The notes under the pieces are model-generated. The model did not search any database and was not told the origin of the DNA. It saw only the letters and a program-made list of their open reading frames with translations. A DNA stretch of 64,000 bases from NCBI GenBank assembly GCA_963712835.1, contig CAVQJJ010000006.1:248001-312000 (forward strand). Direction: 5' to 3'. This document shows positions 1 to 8,645 of the stretch, piece by piece (position 1 is the stretch's first letter; each line of letters begins with the position of its first letter). The DNA comes from DATARH01 sp963712835 (GTDB lineage Bacteria; Pseudomonadota; Alphaproteobacteria; ATCC43930; CGMCC-115725). A program made the translations under genes and the position numbers.

Positions 1-564
1 GCCCTTGCCGGTCGCCCGCGCACCCAATATGCCGGCCAGCACCCCCATCGCCAGGTACAGCGCGCCGCCGCCGAAATCGCCGATCAGATTGAGCGGCGGC
101 ACCGGCGGCCCGCCGGTCGAGCCGATCGCCGCGAGCGCACCGGAGAGCGCGATGTAGTTGATATCGTGTCCGGCGATATGGGCGATCGGGCCGTCCTGGC
201 CCCAGCCGGTCATCCGGCCGTAGACGAGGCGCTTGTTGCGCCCCAGACAGATATCCGGGCCGAGTCCGAGCCGCTCCATGACCCCCGGCCGGAACCCCTC
301 GATCAACGCGTCGGCCTGGTCGACGAGGCGCAGCACCGCGTCCTGCCCGGCCTTGTTCTTGAGGTCGACAGCGATGTTGCGCCGGCCGCGCAGCAACAGG
401 TTGAAGCGCGCGTCGTTGCCGTCACGATCGGTGTCGGAACCGACATTGGCGGCGCGGTCGATGCGCACGACCTCGGCGCCCATGTCGGCGAGCAGCATCG
501 CGCAAAACGGCGCCGGTCCAATACCGGCCAGCTCGACGATCTTCACCCCTTCGAGCGGTCCCAT
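1..564 (-). CDS. CaiB/BaiF CoA-transferase family protein, AMACR-like (C-terminus cut off)
   Basis: This is the N-terminal 188 codons of a family III CoA transferase; the gene runs off the left edge of the window. The protein opens MGPLEGVKIVELAGIGPAPF and continues with an MLLADMGAEVVRIDR stretch, the usual Rossmann-like N-terminus of the CaiB/BaiF fold. The GIGPAPF form is closest to alpha-methylacyl-CoA racemases. Family members move CoA between acids or racemise 2-methylacyl-CoA esters. The later residues seen here (GRMTGWGQDGP, then NYIALSGALAAIG) fit the racemase branch. It is divergent from the OsmC gene with about 100 bp between them. Substrate cannot be told from the fragment. Confidence 0.88.
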   Translation of the reverse strand, partial: MGPLEGVKIVELAGIGPAPFCAMLLADMGAEVVRIDRAANVGSDTDRDGNDARFNLLLRGRRNIAVDLKNKAGQDAVLRLVDQADALIEGFRPGVMERLGLGPDICLGRNKRLVYGRMTGWGQDGPIAHIAGHDINYIALSGALAAIGSTGGPPVPPLNLIGDFGGGALYLAMGVLAGILGARATGKG

Positions 565-668
565 GTCCTGTCCTCTTCCCATCGAAGCCTAGTGACGGCG
601 CTCCACTCTACCGCAAGCGCCCCGTTGTGGTTATCGTCCCGCGCCACGGATTTGTTGTCGAGGTCGTC

Positions 669-1181
669 ATGGATAGTGCCGCGTTGCGCGAAATGCAGGC
701 GCCGCTCAAGGAGAAATACCGCGACGACCCCGATGCGGCGGTGGTCACGCTGAGGGCGCATGGCGACCTCGCGGACGGCGCGATCGCCTGCAAGGTCGAG
801 ACCGGCCGGGCGCTGATCGAGGCCGGGCTGCATCCGGCGACCGGCGGCAGCGGCTTGGAGGCGTGCTCGGGCGACATGCTGCTCGAAGCGCTCGTCGCCT
901 GCGCCGGCGTGACCTTGAAGGCGGTGGCGACGGCGATCGACTTCAAGCTGCGCGGCGGCACGGTGAGCGCCGAGGGCGACCTCGACTTCCGCGGCACGCT
1001 CGGGGTCGACCGCGCGGCGCCGGTCGGCTTCCGCGACATCCGCCTGCATTTCACGCTCGACACCGACGAGCCGGAAGACAAGCGGGCGAACCTGCTGCGC
1101 CTCACCGAGCGCTATTGCGTCGTACTGCAGACGCTGCGCAGCGCGCCGGCGACGGTGGCCGATATCGCGGTGAAGGGCTGA
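669..1181 (+). CDS. OsmC family protein
   Basis: A 170-residue OsmC/Ohr-fold protein. The two family cysteines are visible: one in LVACAGVTL at about residue 78 and one in ERYCVV at about residue 150. In characterised relatives this pair reduces organic hydroperoxides, though many OsmC-like proteins have no known substrate. A further cysteine lies in EACSGDM at about residue 66. I chose the ATG at 669; a GTG at 627 in the same frame would add 14 residues without family-like sequence. The stop is 3 bp before the next start (1185), so it is probably cotranscribed with the epimerase. Confidence 0.85.
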   Translation: MDSAALREMQAPLKEKYRDDPDAAVVTLRAHGDLADGAIACKVETGRALIEAGLHPATGGSGLEACSGDMLLEALVACAGVTLKAVATAIDFKLRGGTVSAEGDLDFRGTLGVDRAAPVGFRDIRLHFTLDTDEPEDKRANLLRLTERYCVVLQTLRSAPATVADIAVKG

Positions 1182-1184
1182 TCC

Positions 1185-2180
1185 ATGCGCATCGTCATCA
1201 CCGGAGGGTGCGGGTTTCTCGGGCGGCGGCTGGCGCTGCTGCTGCTTGAGAAGGGCACGGCGCAGGGGCCGGTCGGCGAGCTGGTGCTGTTCGACAACGC
1301 GCAATCGGCGTTGCCGCTGCCCGATGACAAGCGTGTTTCGGTCGTCACCGGCGACATCGCCGATCGCGACACGGTCAAGCAGCTTATCGCGCCCAACGGA
1401 TCAAAATCCCACACGGACGCGGTCTTCCACCTCGCGGCGATCGTCAGCGGCCAAGCCGAGGCCGACACCGATCTCGGCTACCGGGTCAATCTCGACGGCA
1501 CGCGGGCGGTGCTCGATGCGTGCCGCGCGCTTGGCTCAAGCCCCAAACTGATCTTCGCCAGCTCGCTCGCGGTTTATGGCGGCGCGCTGCCGCCGGCGGT
1601 CGGCGACGACACGGCGCTGACCCCGCAAAGCTCCTACGGCACGCAAAAGGCGATCGGCGAGCTGCTGGTCAACGATTACAGCCGCAAGGGGTTTGTCGAC
1701 GGCCGCGCGCTGCGGCTGCCGACCGTCGTGGTGCGGCCCGGGCTGCCCAACCGCGCCGCCTCGACCTTCGCCTCATCGATCATCCGCGAGCCGCTCTGCG
1801 GCAAGGACGCGATCTGCCCGGTGTCGCCCGATACGGTCATGGCGCTGGCCTCACCGCGCCGGGTTGTCGCGTCGCTCGCCCATGCGCTCGATATTCCGAG
1901 CGAAGCGATCGGCCAGCACCGTACCTTGCAGCTGCCGGGTTACTCGGTGTCGGTCGGCGAGATGGCCGAGGCGCTGCGCCGCGCCGCCGGCGAGAGCGCC
2001 TACAAGCGCATCGCCTGGCAGCCCGACGCGACAATCCAGGCGATTATTGGGAGTTGGCCGCGCGAACTCAACGCGCCGCGCGCCGAAGCGCTCGGCTTTG
2101 AGCCCGATGCCGGCATCGACGAGGCCGTCCGGTTCTTTATCGAGGACGACCTCGCGATGCAGAAGGCGCTGGCCGGATAG
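1185..2180 (+). CDS. denD: NAD-dependent epimerase/dehydratase, D-erythronate dehydrogenase-like
   Basis: An extended short-chain dehydrogenase of 331 residues. The N-terminal dinucleotide-binding glycine motif GGCGFLG is at residues 7-13. The catalytic YxxxK is in SSYGTQKAIGE (Tyr151, Lys155). The VVRPGLPNRAAS and SSIIREPL segments match what I know of the D-erythronate dehydrogenase (DenD) branch, which oxidises D-erythronate to 2-oxo-tetronate using NAD. The usual partners (OtnK kinase, OtnC decarboxylase, OtnI) are not in the window, so the symbol rests on sequence resemblance only. It ends one base before the convergent MFS gene ends. Confidence 0.78.
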   Translation: MRIVITGGCGFLGRRLALLLLEKGTAQGPVGELVLFDNAQSALPLPDDKRVSVVTGDIADRDTVKQLIAPNGSKSHTDAVFHLAAIVSGQAEADTDLGYRVNLDGTRAVLDACRALGSSPKLIFASSLAVYGGALPPAVGDDTALTPQSSYGTQKAIGELLVNDYSRKGFVDGRALRLPTVVVRPGLPNRAASTFASSIIREPLCGKDAICPVSPDTVMALASPRRVVASLAHALDIPSEAIGQHRTLQLPGYSVSVGEMAEALRRAAGESAYKRIAWQPDATIQAIIGSWPRELNAPRAEALGFEPDAGIDEAVRFFIEDDLAMQKALAG

Positions 2181-2181
2181 T

Positions 2182-3576
2182 CTACTCGGCGGCCACCGCC
2201 ATGCCGGGTTCGCCAGACACGGTTTCAAGCTGGCCGACGGTCTCCTTGCCGAACAGTACCGGGATGAAGGCGCCGCACAGCAGCACGATCGTGATCGTGC
2301 CGAAGAAGGCGAATGGGCTGCCGACGTGCGGCTCGATCAGGAAGGGCGCCAGTACGCCCGCGAAGATGCGGCCGAAGGCCTCGCCGAACACGTTGCCGCG
2401 GCCACGCAGCGCCGTCGGGAACTGCTCCGACAGATAGACCCGCACCACGGTGAACGACGACAGCGCGGTAAAGCCGAGCACCACCGCGCCGGCGGTCATC
2501 ATCAGCCCGGCGTACTCGCCGCCAAGATGCGCGGTCGACATCAGGATAAGACCGGGGAACGCGCCGGACAGCGAGTAGGCGATCGCCCAGCGGCGGCCCC
2601 AGCGCTCCATGAGCAGCGCGTTAAACGCCTTACCGGGGATCGTCGACAGAAACACGATAGTCGTAATAGCAAAGCCGGTCGACACCCCCGAGCCCTGCTC
2701 GATAAGCGCCTTCGGCAACAAGATCGCGGTCAGATAATACGCGGTGCCGGCCGACATCGCGGTGAGGATGCCGACCGTTGTCCAACGCATCTGGCCGCGC
2801 GCGAACAAAGCGCTGAACGGCGGCAGGTGGGCGCGCTGGTCCTCGAGGTTCGAACCAAGTTCTTGAACAGTCAGATGCGGCACCCTGTCGCCGCAGCGGC
2901 GGATGTACTGGTTCACCGTGTCGACCGCTTCCTGAATGCGCCCATGGCGTAGCTGCCACCGGGCGCTTTGCGGAATCACCAGATGCACGAGGATCGGCAC
3001 GATAAAGAGCGCCAATCCGCCGGGCAGCGCGATCCAGCGGAAACCGTTGTCGCTGCCGGCAAGGAAGCCAGCGACGAGCGGCAACAGCGCGAAGGCGCTC
3101 GCCAGGCAGATTTCGTAGATCGCGCCATAGGTTCGCCGATGCTGCGCCGGCATCAGCTCGGCCGCCACCGGGAACGGCGCGGTGATCGCGAAGCCAAGCC
3201 CGACGCCGGTCAACAGGCGGACGACGATCAACTGCTCGGCGGTCTGCACAAACGGGATCATCAATGTAAAGAAGGTCATGCCGACCACGCCGATCTGAAT
3301 GATCGTCTTGCGGCTGACATGGTCAGAGATCGCCGCCGAGATGAAGCCACCGACGACGACGAACATTGTCGCGGCGACGGTCAGCCAGCGAATCTGATCC
3401 GGTGTGATGTGCAGCGGACCTTTTGCCAAAACGAGCAGCGCCCCGGTCAGCGCCAGGTCGTAGCCGTCGGTGAAGCCGACGAGCCCGAGGACCAGAATGA
3501 CGGCGACGTGATACGGGCTGAACGGGATGCTGTCGAGCTTGCGTCCCAGAACGGAAATAGCTGGCATATCGGGCAT
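2182..3576 (-). CDS. MFS transporter (aromatic acid/sugar-type)
   Basis: A 464-residue major facilitator with about 12 hydrophobic segments. The N-terminal half has GFTDGYDLALTGALL in helix 1, and the conserved loop after helix 2 reads SDHVSRKTII, like the DxxGRR/K signature of organic-acid and sugar carriers. The start at 3576 is supported by the strong ribosome-binding site GGGAGG eight bases upstream. An in-frame start at 3684 would run through the tandem repeat at 3636-3675 and is unlikely. It is convergent with denD. The substrate is unknown; aromatic acids or sugar acids are reasonable given the catabolic surroundings. Confidence 0.85.
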   Translation of the reverse strand: MPDMPAISVLGRKLDSIPFSPYHVAVILVLGLVGFTDGYDLALTGALLVLAKGPLHITPDQIRWLTVAATMFVVVGGFISAAISDHVSRKTIIQIGVVGMTFFTLMIPFVQTAEQLIVVRLLTGVGLGFAITAPFPVAAELMPAQHRRTYGAIYEICLASAFALLPLVAGFLAGSDNGFRWIALPGGLALFIVPILVHLVIPQSARWQLRHGRIQEAVDTVNQYIRRCGDRVPHLTVQELGSNLEDQRAHLPPFSALFARGQMRWTTVGILTAMSAGTAYYLTAILLPKALIEQGSGVSTGFAITTIVFLSTIPGKAFNALLMERWGRRWAIAYSLSGAFPGLILMSTAHLGGEYAGLMMTAGAVVLGFTALSSFTVVRVYLSEQFPTALRGRGNVFGEAFGRIFAGVLAPFLIEPHVGSPFAFFGTITIVLLCGAFIPVLFGKETVGQLETVSGEPGMAVAAE

Positions 3577-3635
3577 TTGCGTAACCTCCCCTGTTCCTGC
3601 TGCACTACGCACCGTCCGCCGCGTTGGGCGCACGC

Positions 3636-3675
3636 TTTGGCCGTAAGGCCGTTTTTTTGGCCGTAAGGCCGTTTT
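3636..3675. repeat. Perfect 20-bp tandem duplication with internal GGCC palindrome
   Basis: Two head-to-tail copies of the 20-mer TTTGGCCGTAAGGCCGTTTT (3636-3655 and 3656-3675). Each holds a short GGCC-GTAA-GGCC palindrome followed by a T run, so each looks like a miniature hairpin-plus-T-tract on the plus strand. It sits in the divergent space between the MFS gene and the putative lipoprotein gene, where promoters are expected. Confidence 0.85.
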
Positions 3676-3842
3676 TCCGTTCAACTGTGAGCTTAAACTA
3701 TGATCAGCGCAATGGGCTTAATCGCCTGATCCTGATGCAGCGCGGTATCATCGCGGCGTTGCGGCGAACCCGTGTCGGGCCGATACTCACGCTTGTGAGG
3801 GGGACAAGAATTCCGGACGGAAGAAGAGGCATTCTGCGCCTC

Positions 3843-4223
3843 ATGGTGGCGGCGTTGGCGCTGATACCGACCGGCTGCGCCTATGTGCAGCAATGGCAGG
3901 CGGAACTGCAGCCGGGATGGCCGTCGCAGCTCACCTGCCATGGCGATTTCGCCCAGTTCGCGAACGGCTTCATGGTCGCGCGGCCGATGGAGCTGCATTT
4001 CGCCGTATGGTGGAATTTGCCGGCCGTGCAACCGACCGATGGCGGCTCTCCGGCGCGCATCCTGTCGCTGACGCCGCTCGAGCTGTCGTTCGAGGTGAAA
4101 TACGAAGGCTACAAGGTCGCCTATCACCTCAACCGCGTCGACGGCACCTTTACCCAGCGGCCTAATCTGGGCGGCGTCTTCTTCGGCAATTGCGCCGTGA
4201 CGCCGCTGGTGACGAAGCTCTAG
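3843..4223 (+). CDS. Putative small secreted protein or lipoprotein
   Basis: Unrecognised protein of about 126 residues. It starts with the hydrophobic stretch MVAALALIPTGCAYVQQ, which looks like a short lipoprotein signal with Cys at about residue 12; the residue at -3 is Pro rather than Leu, so the lipobox is imperfect. The rest is polar and ends GVFFGNCAVTPLVTKL, where a second Cys could form a disulphide. The frame stays open upstream to 3624. The true start could be a CTG or ATT nearer the AGAAGAGG at 3819-3829, or an ATG at 3735. It is convergent with the binding-protein gene. Function unknown. Confidence 0.5.
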   Translation: MVAALALIPTGCAYVQQWQAELQPGWPSQLTCHGDFAQFANGFMVARPMELHFAVWWNLPAVQPTDGGSPARILSLTPLELSFEVKYEGYKVAYHLNRVDGTFTQRPNLGGVFFGNCAVTPLVTKL

Positions 4224-4227
4224 CCAC

Positions 4228-5478
4228 TTACGTCCTGGCGGAATCGTAGGGATAGAGCGCGTCGCCGTCCTTGTACTTTGCCGGCCACAGGATAACCGGC
4301 TGGGCGCCGGTGTTGAACTGGTCGATGCCGTTCCCGGTGACGTGCTGGAACTGCACCATCATCGAATGCGAGACGCTGAGTTCGCCGTCTTCGCCAAAGG
4401 CGATGTCGCCCATCACGGTCTTGAAGGTGTGGCTGCGCATCCAATCGGCGATCTTGTCCTGGTCGAGGCCCTTGGCGCCCTCGACCGAGTCGGCGAGAAC
4501 CTGCATGTAGGTATAGGCCCACGGCGCCAAGTAGTAACCGAGCGGGTCGACCCCCGAATTGGCCGCCTTGTCCTGGTATTTCTTGAGGAAGTCCATCACC
4601 CCGGGGAACTGCATCGTCTTCGCCGGGATCCAGAAATCGTAATTGACGATGCCGTTCATCAGCGGACCGAGCTGCTCTTTGACCGAGGTGGTCTGCAACC
4701 CCACCATGCCGCCGCCGAACAGCTTGGTCTTGAGCCCGACCTCGTTCGCGGCGTGGACGATGCCGACGCTGTCGAGCGGATAGGAGGCAACAAACACCGC
4801 GTCCGGGTTGGTCGCCTGCACGGCGCGGATGATCGGGCTGTAATCGGTCGTGTTGGGCGGGTAGTTCTTGTCGTAGACAATGTCCCAATTGAATTTCTTG
4901 GCGTTCTTGCGCACGCCCTCGGCCGAGGCGCGCGGGTATTCGGCGTCGGCGGCGACGATCGCCAGCGTCTTTGGCGCCGGGTTCTGCGCCGCGCCGACCT
5001 CGAAGAAGCCGACCGTCGACGACACCGTCGGATCGGGCCCGGTCGGGGTGATCGTGAAGTAGCGCGGATAGTGGAACTGCTCGTTCACCGCCAGCCCGAA
5101 CAGCGACAGGAAGGTGCGGTTGTGCTGGATGACGACCGGCATCGCCGGGGCGATCACGTTGGTGCCGTAGCCGGAGACGACGAGGTCGACCTTGTCGACG
5201 TCGAGCAGCTTCGTATAGATGCCGGGCACGGTCGACGGGTTCGACTGGTCGTCGTAGATGACGAACTCGACCGGGCGGCCGAGCACGCCGCCCTTGCCGT
5301 TGACCTCCTCGCGCCAGATGTCCATCGCGATCAGCGCCGACTTGCCGTTTGCGGCGAGCGGGCCGGTCTGCGCCATGCCAAGCCCGATGCGCAGCGGGTC
5401 GGCCGACCGGGCGATGCGCGGCACAAGCGGGCTCGCGGCGACGCCGAGCACGGTGGCGGTAAACGAGCGACGGTCCAT
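4228..5478 (-). CDS. ABC transporter substrate-binding protein, branched-chain amino acid (LivK/Peripla_BP_6) type
   Basis: A 416-residue periplasmic binding protein. It opens with a Tat-like or Sec signal (MDRRSFTATVLG, cleavage near residue 26). The mature part begins PLRIGLGMAQTGPLAANGKS and contains GRPVEFVIYDDQSNP, both typical of the LIV-binding family. A ribosome-binding site GGGGAGGGAAG precedes the ATG. No permease or ATPase gene of this system lies nearby, so it is an orphan receptor here. Such orphans in alphaproteobacteria commonly bind aromatic or other organic acids as well as amino acids; the ligand is not predictable from sequence. Confidence 0.88.
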   Translation of the reverse strand: MDRRSFTATVLGVAASPLVPRIARSADPLRIGLGMAQTGPLAANGKSALIAMDIWREEVNGKGGVLGRPVEFVIYDDQSNPSTVPGIYTKLLDVDKVDLVVSGYGTNVIAPAMPVVIQHNRTFLSLFGLAVNEQFHYPRYFTITPTGPDPTVSSTVGFFEVGAAQNPAPKTLAIVAADAEYPRASAEGVRKNAKKFNWDIVYDKNYPPNTTDYSPIIRAVQATNPDAVFVASYPLDSVGIVHAANEVGLKTKLFGGGMVGLQTTSVKEQLGPLMNGIVNYDFWIPAKTMQFPGVMDFLKKYQDKAANSGVDPLGYYLAPWAYTYMQVLADSVEGAKGLDQDKIADWMRSHTFKTVMGDIAFGEDGELSVSHSMMVQFQHVTGNGIDQFNTGAQPVILWPAKYKDGDALYPYDSART

Positions 5479-5577
5479 GACTTCCCTCCCCTATTTCCCC
5501 AATGCCGAACCTGTGACATCCCGGCGGCAGGAGTCCGGTATAATTTGGCCGCGCAGTTAAGCCACAGGCGGACGCCG

Positions 5578-6303
5578 ATGAAAGCGATTTTCGTCATTCT
5601 CGCGCTGATCGTACCTTGGGCTGCATTGGCGGCCGAGACCCGGCCGGTGGTGGTCGAGCTGTTCACCTCACAGGGCTGCTCGTCGTGCCCGCCGGCCGAC
5701 GCGTTTCTCGGCGAACTTGCCAAGCGCACCGACGTGGTGGCGCTCGGCTTCCACATCACCTATTGGGACGGCGCGCAATGGCGCGACCCGCTGTCGCTGA
5801 GCGCCGCGACCGACCGGCAGATCGCCTATGACAAGCGGCTCACCGGCGGTCAGGTCTACACGCCGCAAATGGTGATCGACGGCACCGCGGACGCGATCGG
5901 CTCCGACAAGGGCGAGGTGCTCGCCGCGCTCGCCAAGACGCACCCCACTGCACTGGCCCCCGTCGCTTTTGCCGCCAACTACAAGTCCGTCACGATCGGC
6001 GCCGGCGCGGCGCCGAGCGGCGCCCCGATGGAAGCCAATGTGCTGCTCGTGCGCTACGCGCTGAGCCGCTCGACGCAGGTCAAGGGCGGCGAGAATGCCG
6101 GGCGCACGACAACCGATGTCAATGGCGTCACCGCGCTGACGACGCTCGGCCATTGGGATGGGAAGGCGGCGAGCTACCCGATCGAGCCGCCGGCCGATGG
6201 CGAAGGCCTCGCGGTGCTCGTGCAGGCGCCGGACGGCCGGATTTTCGGCGCGGCGGCAACGCAGATGCCCACTACATCACGGCCCCAAGCACCCAGGGCG
6301 TGA
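5578..6303 (+). CDS. DUF1223 family thioredoxin-like secreted protein
   Basis: A 241-residue protein with a clear signal peptide (MKAIFVILALIVPWAALAA). It then has VVVELFTSQGCSSCPPAD, a thioredoxin-like redox motif CSSC with Cys34 and Cys37. This is the hallmark of DUF1223 proteins, which are widespread in alphaproteobacteria and have no assigned function. The GFHITYWDG and YTPQMVIDG segments are also family-like. The frame is open far upstream, but the ATG at 5578 with the signal sequence is the natural start. Its 3' end overlaps the convergent dehydratase gene by 32 bp. Confidence 0.85.
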   Translation: MKAIFVILALIVPWAALAAETRPVVVELFTSQGCSSCPPADAFLGELAKRTDVVALGFHITYWDGAQWRDPLSLSAATDRQIAYDKRLTGGQVYTPQMVIDGTADAIGSDKGEVLAALAKTHPTALAPVAFAANYKSVTIGAGAAPSGAPMEANVLLVRYALSRSTQVKGGENAGRTTTDVNGVTALTTLGHWDGKAASYPIEPPADGEGLAVLVQAPDGRIFGAAATQMPTTSRPQAPRA

Positions 6304-7786
6304 ACTCGTCCTCGCCGAAGCCGAGGATTTCGCTCTTGGTCTGTTTGCCGGAAGCGGTGTCGAGCACCAGCTTGAAGATGCGCTCGCCCATCTCGGCGAC
6401 ACTCGCCTCGCCGTCGGCGATCGGGCCGCAATCGATGTCCATGTCGTCTTCCATGCGGCGGAAAAGCGGCGTGTTGGTGGCCAGCTTCAATGACGGCGCG
6501 GGCTTGCAGCCGAACACCGAGCCGCGTCCGGTGGTGAAGCAGATGATGTTGGCGCCGCCCGCCACCTGCCCCGTCGCCGAAACCGGGTCGTAGCCCGGCG
6601 TGTCCATGAACACGAAGCCCTTCTTGGTGATCGGCTCGGCGTAGCGGTAGACGTCGACGAGATTGGTGCTGCCGCCCTTGGCGACTGCGCCCAACGATTT
6701 TTCGAGGATGGTGGTGAGCCCGCCGGCCTTGTTGCCCGGCGAGGGGTTGTTGTTCATCTCGCCGCCGGTACGGGCGGTGTAATCCTCCCACCAGCGGATA
6801 CGCTCGACGAGCTTTTCGCCGACTTCGCGGCTCTGCGCGCGGCGGGTCAGCAGGTGCTCGGCGCCGTAGATTTCCGGCGTCTCCGACAACACCGCCGTGC
6901 CGCCGTGACGCACGAGCAGATCGACGCAGGCGCCGAGCGCGGGGTTAGCGGTGATGCCGGAATACCCGTCCGAGCCGCCGCATTGCAGCGCCAGGGTCAG
7001 GTGACTCGCCGGCACCGTCTCGCGCCGCACGTCGTTGGCGGCGGGCAGCATCGCCGTGAGGCGCGCGACGCCTTCCCTGACGGTCTTGGTGGTACCGCCA
7101 GTGTCCTGGATGGTCATCGTCGTCAGCAGCGGGCCTTCCTCGAGTCCCTCGGCGCGCATCAGCCCGGCGATCTGGTTCAATTCGCAGCCGAGGCCGAGCA
7201 CCAACACCCCGGCGAAATTCGGGTGCCGCGCATAGCCGGCGATCGTGCGGCGCAAGAGGGCCATCGGCTCGCCCTCAACCCCCATGCCGCAGCCGGTGCC
7301 ATGGCCGAGTGCGACGACGCCGTCGACATTGGGGAACTCAGCAAGCGCGCCACCGCGGAACTGCTCGGCGATGAAGCGCGCGGCGCTGGCCGAGCAATTG
7401 ACCGTGGTCAATACGCCGAGATAGTTGCGCGTCGCGACCCGCCCATCGGCGCGCACGATGCCCTGAAACGTCGCCGGCCGATCTGGCGCAGCGGTCGCAT
7501 GCGCGTCCACGCCGAACGCGTAGTCACGGGCGAAATCGCCCATCGCCATGTTGTGCGTGTGGACGTGGTCGCCGGGCGCGATCGCCTCGATCGCGAAGCC
7601 GAGGATCTGGCCGTATTTGCGCACCGCCTCGCCGGCGGCGATGGGCGCGGTCGCGATCTTGTGACCGACCGGAACGTGAGCGACGGCGCGCACCCCTTCG
7701 CCGGGGATTTCGGTGCCGGGCAAGAGGTCGGCGCGGGCGACGACGACATTGTCGGCGGGGTTGAGGCGAATGGTCAGAGGCGGCAT
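6272..7786 (-). CDS. UxaA-family sugar-acid dehydratase (altronate dehydratase-like)
   Basis: A 504-residue dehydratase of the UxaA/GarD family. An N-terminal SAF-like domain (about residues 1-95, ending near HTHNMAMGDF) is followed by the catalytic part with TVNCSASAARFI, GHGTGCGM and VLGLGCELNQ, whose cysteines and histidine fit the metal site of the family. Characterised members dehydrate altronate or galactarate to 2-keto-3-deoxy acids. The ATG at 7786 has GAGGAA upstream; the longer frame to 7897 would overlap the divergent SDR gene. The SDR and FAH-family partners across the divergent promoter suggest the product is oxidised further rather than phosphorylated. Confidence 0.87.
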   Translation of the reverse strand: MPPLTIRLNPADNVVVARADLLPGTEIPGEGVRAVAHVPVGHKIATAPIAAGEAVRKYGQILGFAIEAIAPGDHVHTHNMAMGDFARDYAFGVDAHATAAPDRPATFQGIVRADGRVATRNYLGVLTTVNCSASAARFIAEQFRGGALAEFPNVDGVVALGHGTGCGMGVEGEPMALLRRTIAGYARHPNFAGVLVLGLGCELNQIAGLMRAEGLEEGPLLTTMTIQDTGGTTKTVREGVARLTAMLPAANDVRRETVPASHLTLALQCGGSDGYSGITANPALGACVDLLVRHGGTAVLSETPEIYGAEHLLTRRAQSREVGEKLVERIRWWEDYTARTGGEMNNNPSPGNKAGGLTTILEKSLGAVAKGGSTNLVDVYRYAEPITKKGFVFMDTPGYDPVSATGQVAGGANIICFTTGRGSVFGCKPAPSLKLATNTPLFRRMEDDMDIDCGPIADGEASVAEMGERIFKLVLDTASGKQTKSEILGFGEDEFTPWVLGAVM

Positions 7787-7874
7787 GGCGGGGTTCCTCG
7801 AAAGCCGAGGCGGCAATTTACAGAGCAGCCCAGGGCATGGCAATTTGACCGCCGGCTGAGGCCGAGGAGGCAGG

Positions 7875-8627
7875 ATGGCGGGACGGCTCGACGGCAAGCG
7901 TGCTTTGGTGACGGCCGCGGGTCAAGGAATCGGCCGCGCCACCGCCCTCGCCTTCGCCGCCGAGGGCGCCAGCGTGCTGGCGACCGACATCGCCCCAGAA
8001 AAGCTCGCCGACCTGCCCGACAGACTGATCGCCACGCGGGGGCTCGATGCGCGCGACGACGCGGCCATCACGGCTCTGGCCGACGAACTGCCGGCGCTCG
8101 ACATCCTCTTCAACTGCGCCGGCTTTGTGCATCATGGTACGGTCTTGACGACGACGCCCGAGGACTGGGACTTTTCGTTCACCCTCAACGTGCGCTCGAT
8201 GTTCCTGATGATCCGGGCGTTTCTGCCGAAGATGATCCAGGCGGGCGGCGGGTCGATCATCAACATGTCGTCGGGCGCGTCGTCGATCAAAGGCGTGCCC
8301 AATCGCTGCGCCTACGGCGCGACCAAGGCGGCGGTGATCGGGCTCACCAAATCGGTGGCCGCCGATTTCGTCACCGCCGGGATACGCTGCAACGCGATCT
8401 GCCCCGGCACCGTGCAGACGCCGTCGCTCGACGAGCGCATCGCCGCAGCAGGGGCGCAAACGCCCGGCGGCGTTGCCGCCGCCCGGCAGGCCTTTATCGA
8501 CCGCCAGCCTTTGGGCCGGCTCGGCGCGGCGGAGGAGATCGCCGCGCTCGCGGTCTACCTCGCCTCGGACGAAGCGCAATTCACCACCGGCGCGACCCAT
8601 GTGATCGACGGCGGCTGGAGCCTTTAA
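7875..8627 (+). CDS. SDR family oxidoreductase, 2-keto-3-deoxy-L-fuconate dehydrogenase-like
   Basis: A 250-residue classical short-chain dehydrogenase. The cofactor motif is TAAGQGIGRA, the NAG-like motif is NCAGFVHHG, and the active-site Tyr and Lys are in YGATK (Tyr147, Lys151). The overall sequence resembles the DHRS6/2-keto-3-deoxy-L-fuconate dehydrogenase branch, which oxidises C4 of 2-keto-3-deoxy sugar acids with NAD. The next gene encodes the FAH-family hydrolase that would cleave such a product. AGGAGG is 4 bp upstream of the ATG. Other 6-deoxy or unmodified sugar acids could be the true substrate. Confidence 0.82.
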   Translation: MAGRLDGKRALVTAAGQGIGRATALAFAAEGASVLATDIAPEKLADLPDRLIATRGLDARDDAAITALADELPALDILFNCAGFVHHGTVLTTTPEDWDFSFTLNVRSMFLMIRAFLPKMIQAGGGSIINMSSGASSIKGVPNRCAYGATKAAVIGLTKSVAADFVTAGIRCNAICPGTVQTPSLDERIAAAGAQTPGGVAAARQAFIDRQPLGRLGAAEEIAALAVYLASDEAQFTTGATHVIDGGWSL

Positions 8628-8645
8628 CCCCATAGGAGGAACCCC

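Noticed and set aside
3636..3680. Rho-independent terminator on the plus strand
   Set aside because: Each GGCC/GGCC stem is only 4 bp and no plus-strand gene ends upstream, so a terminator role is unsupported.
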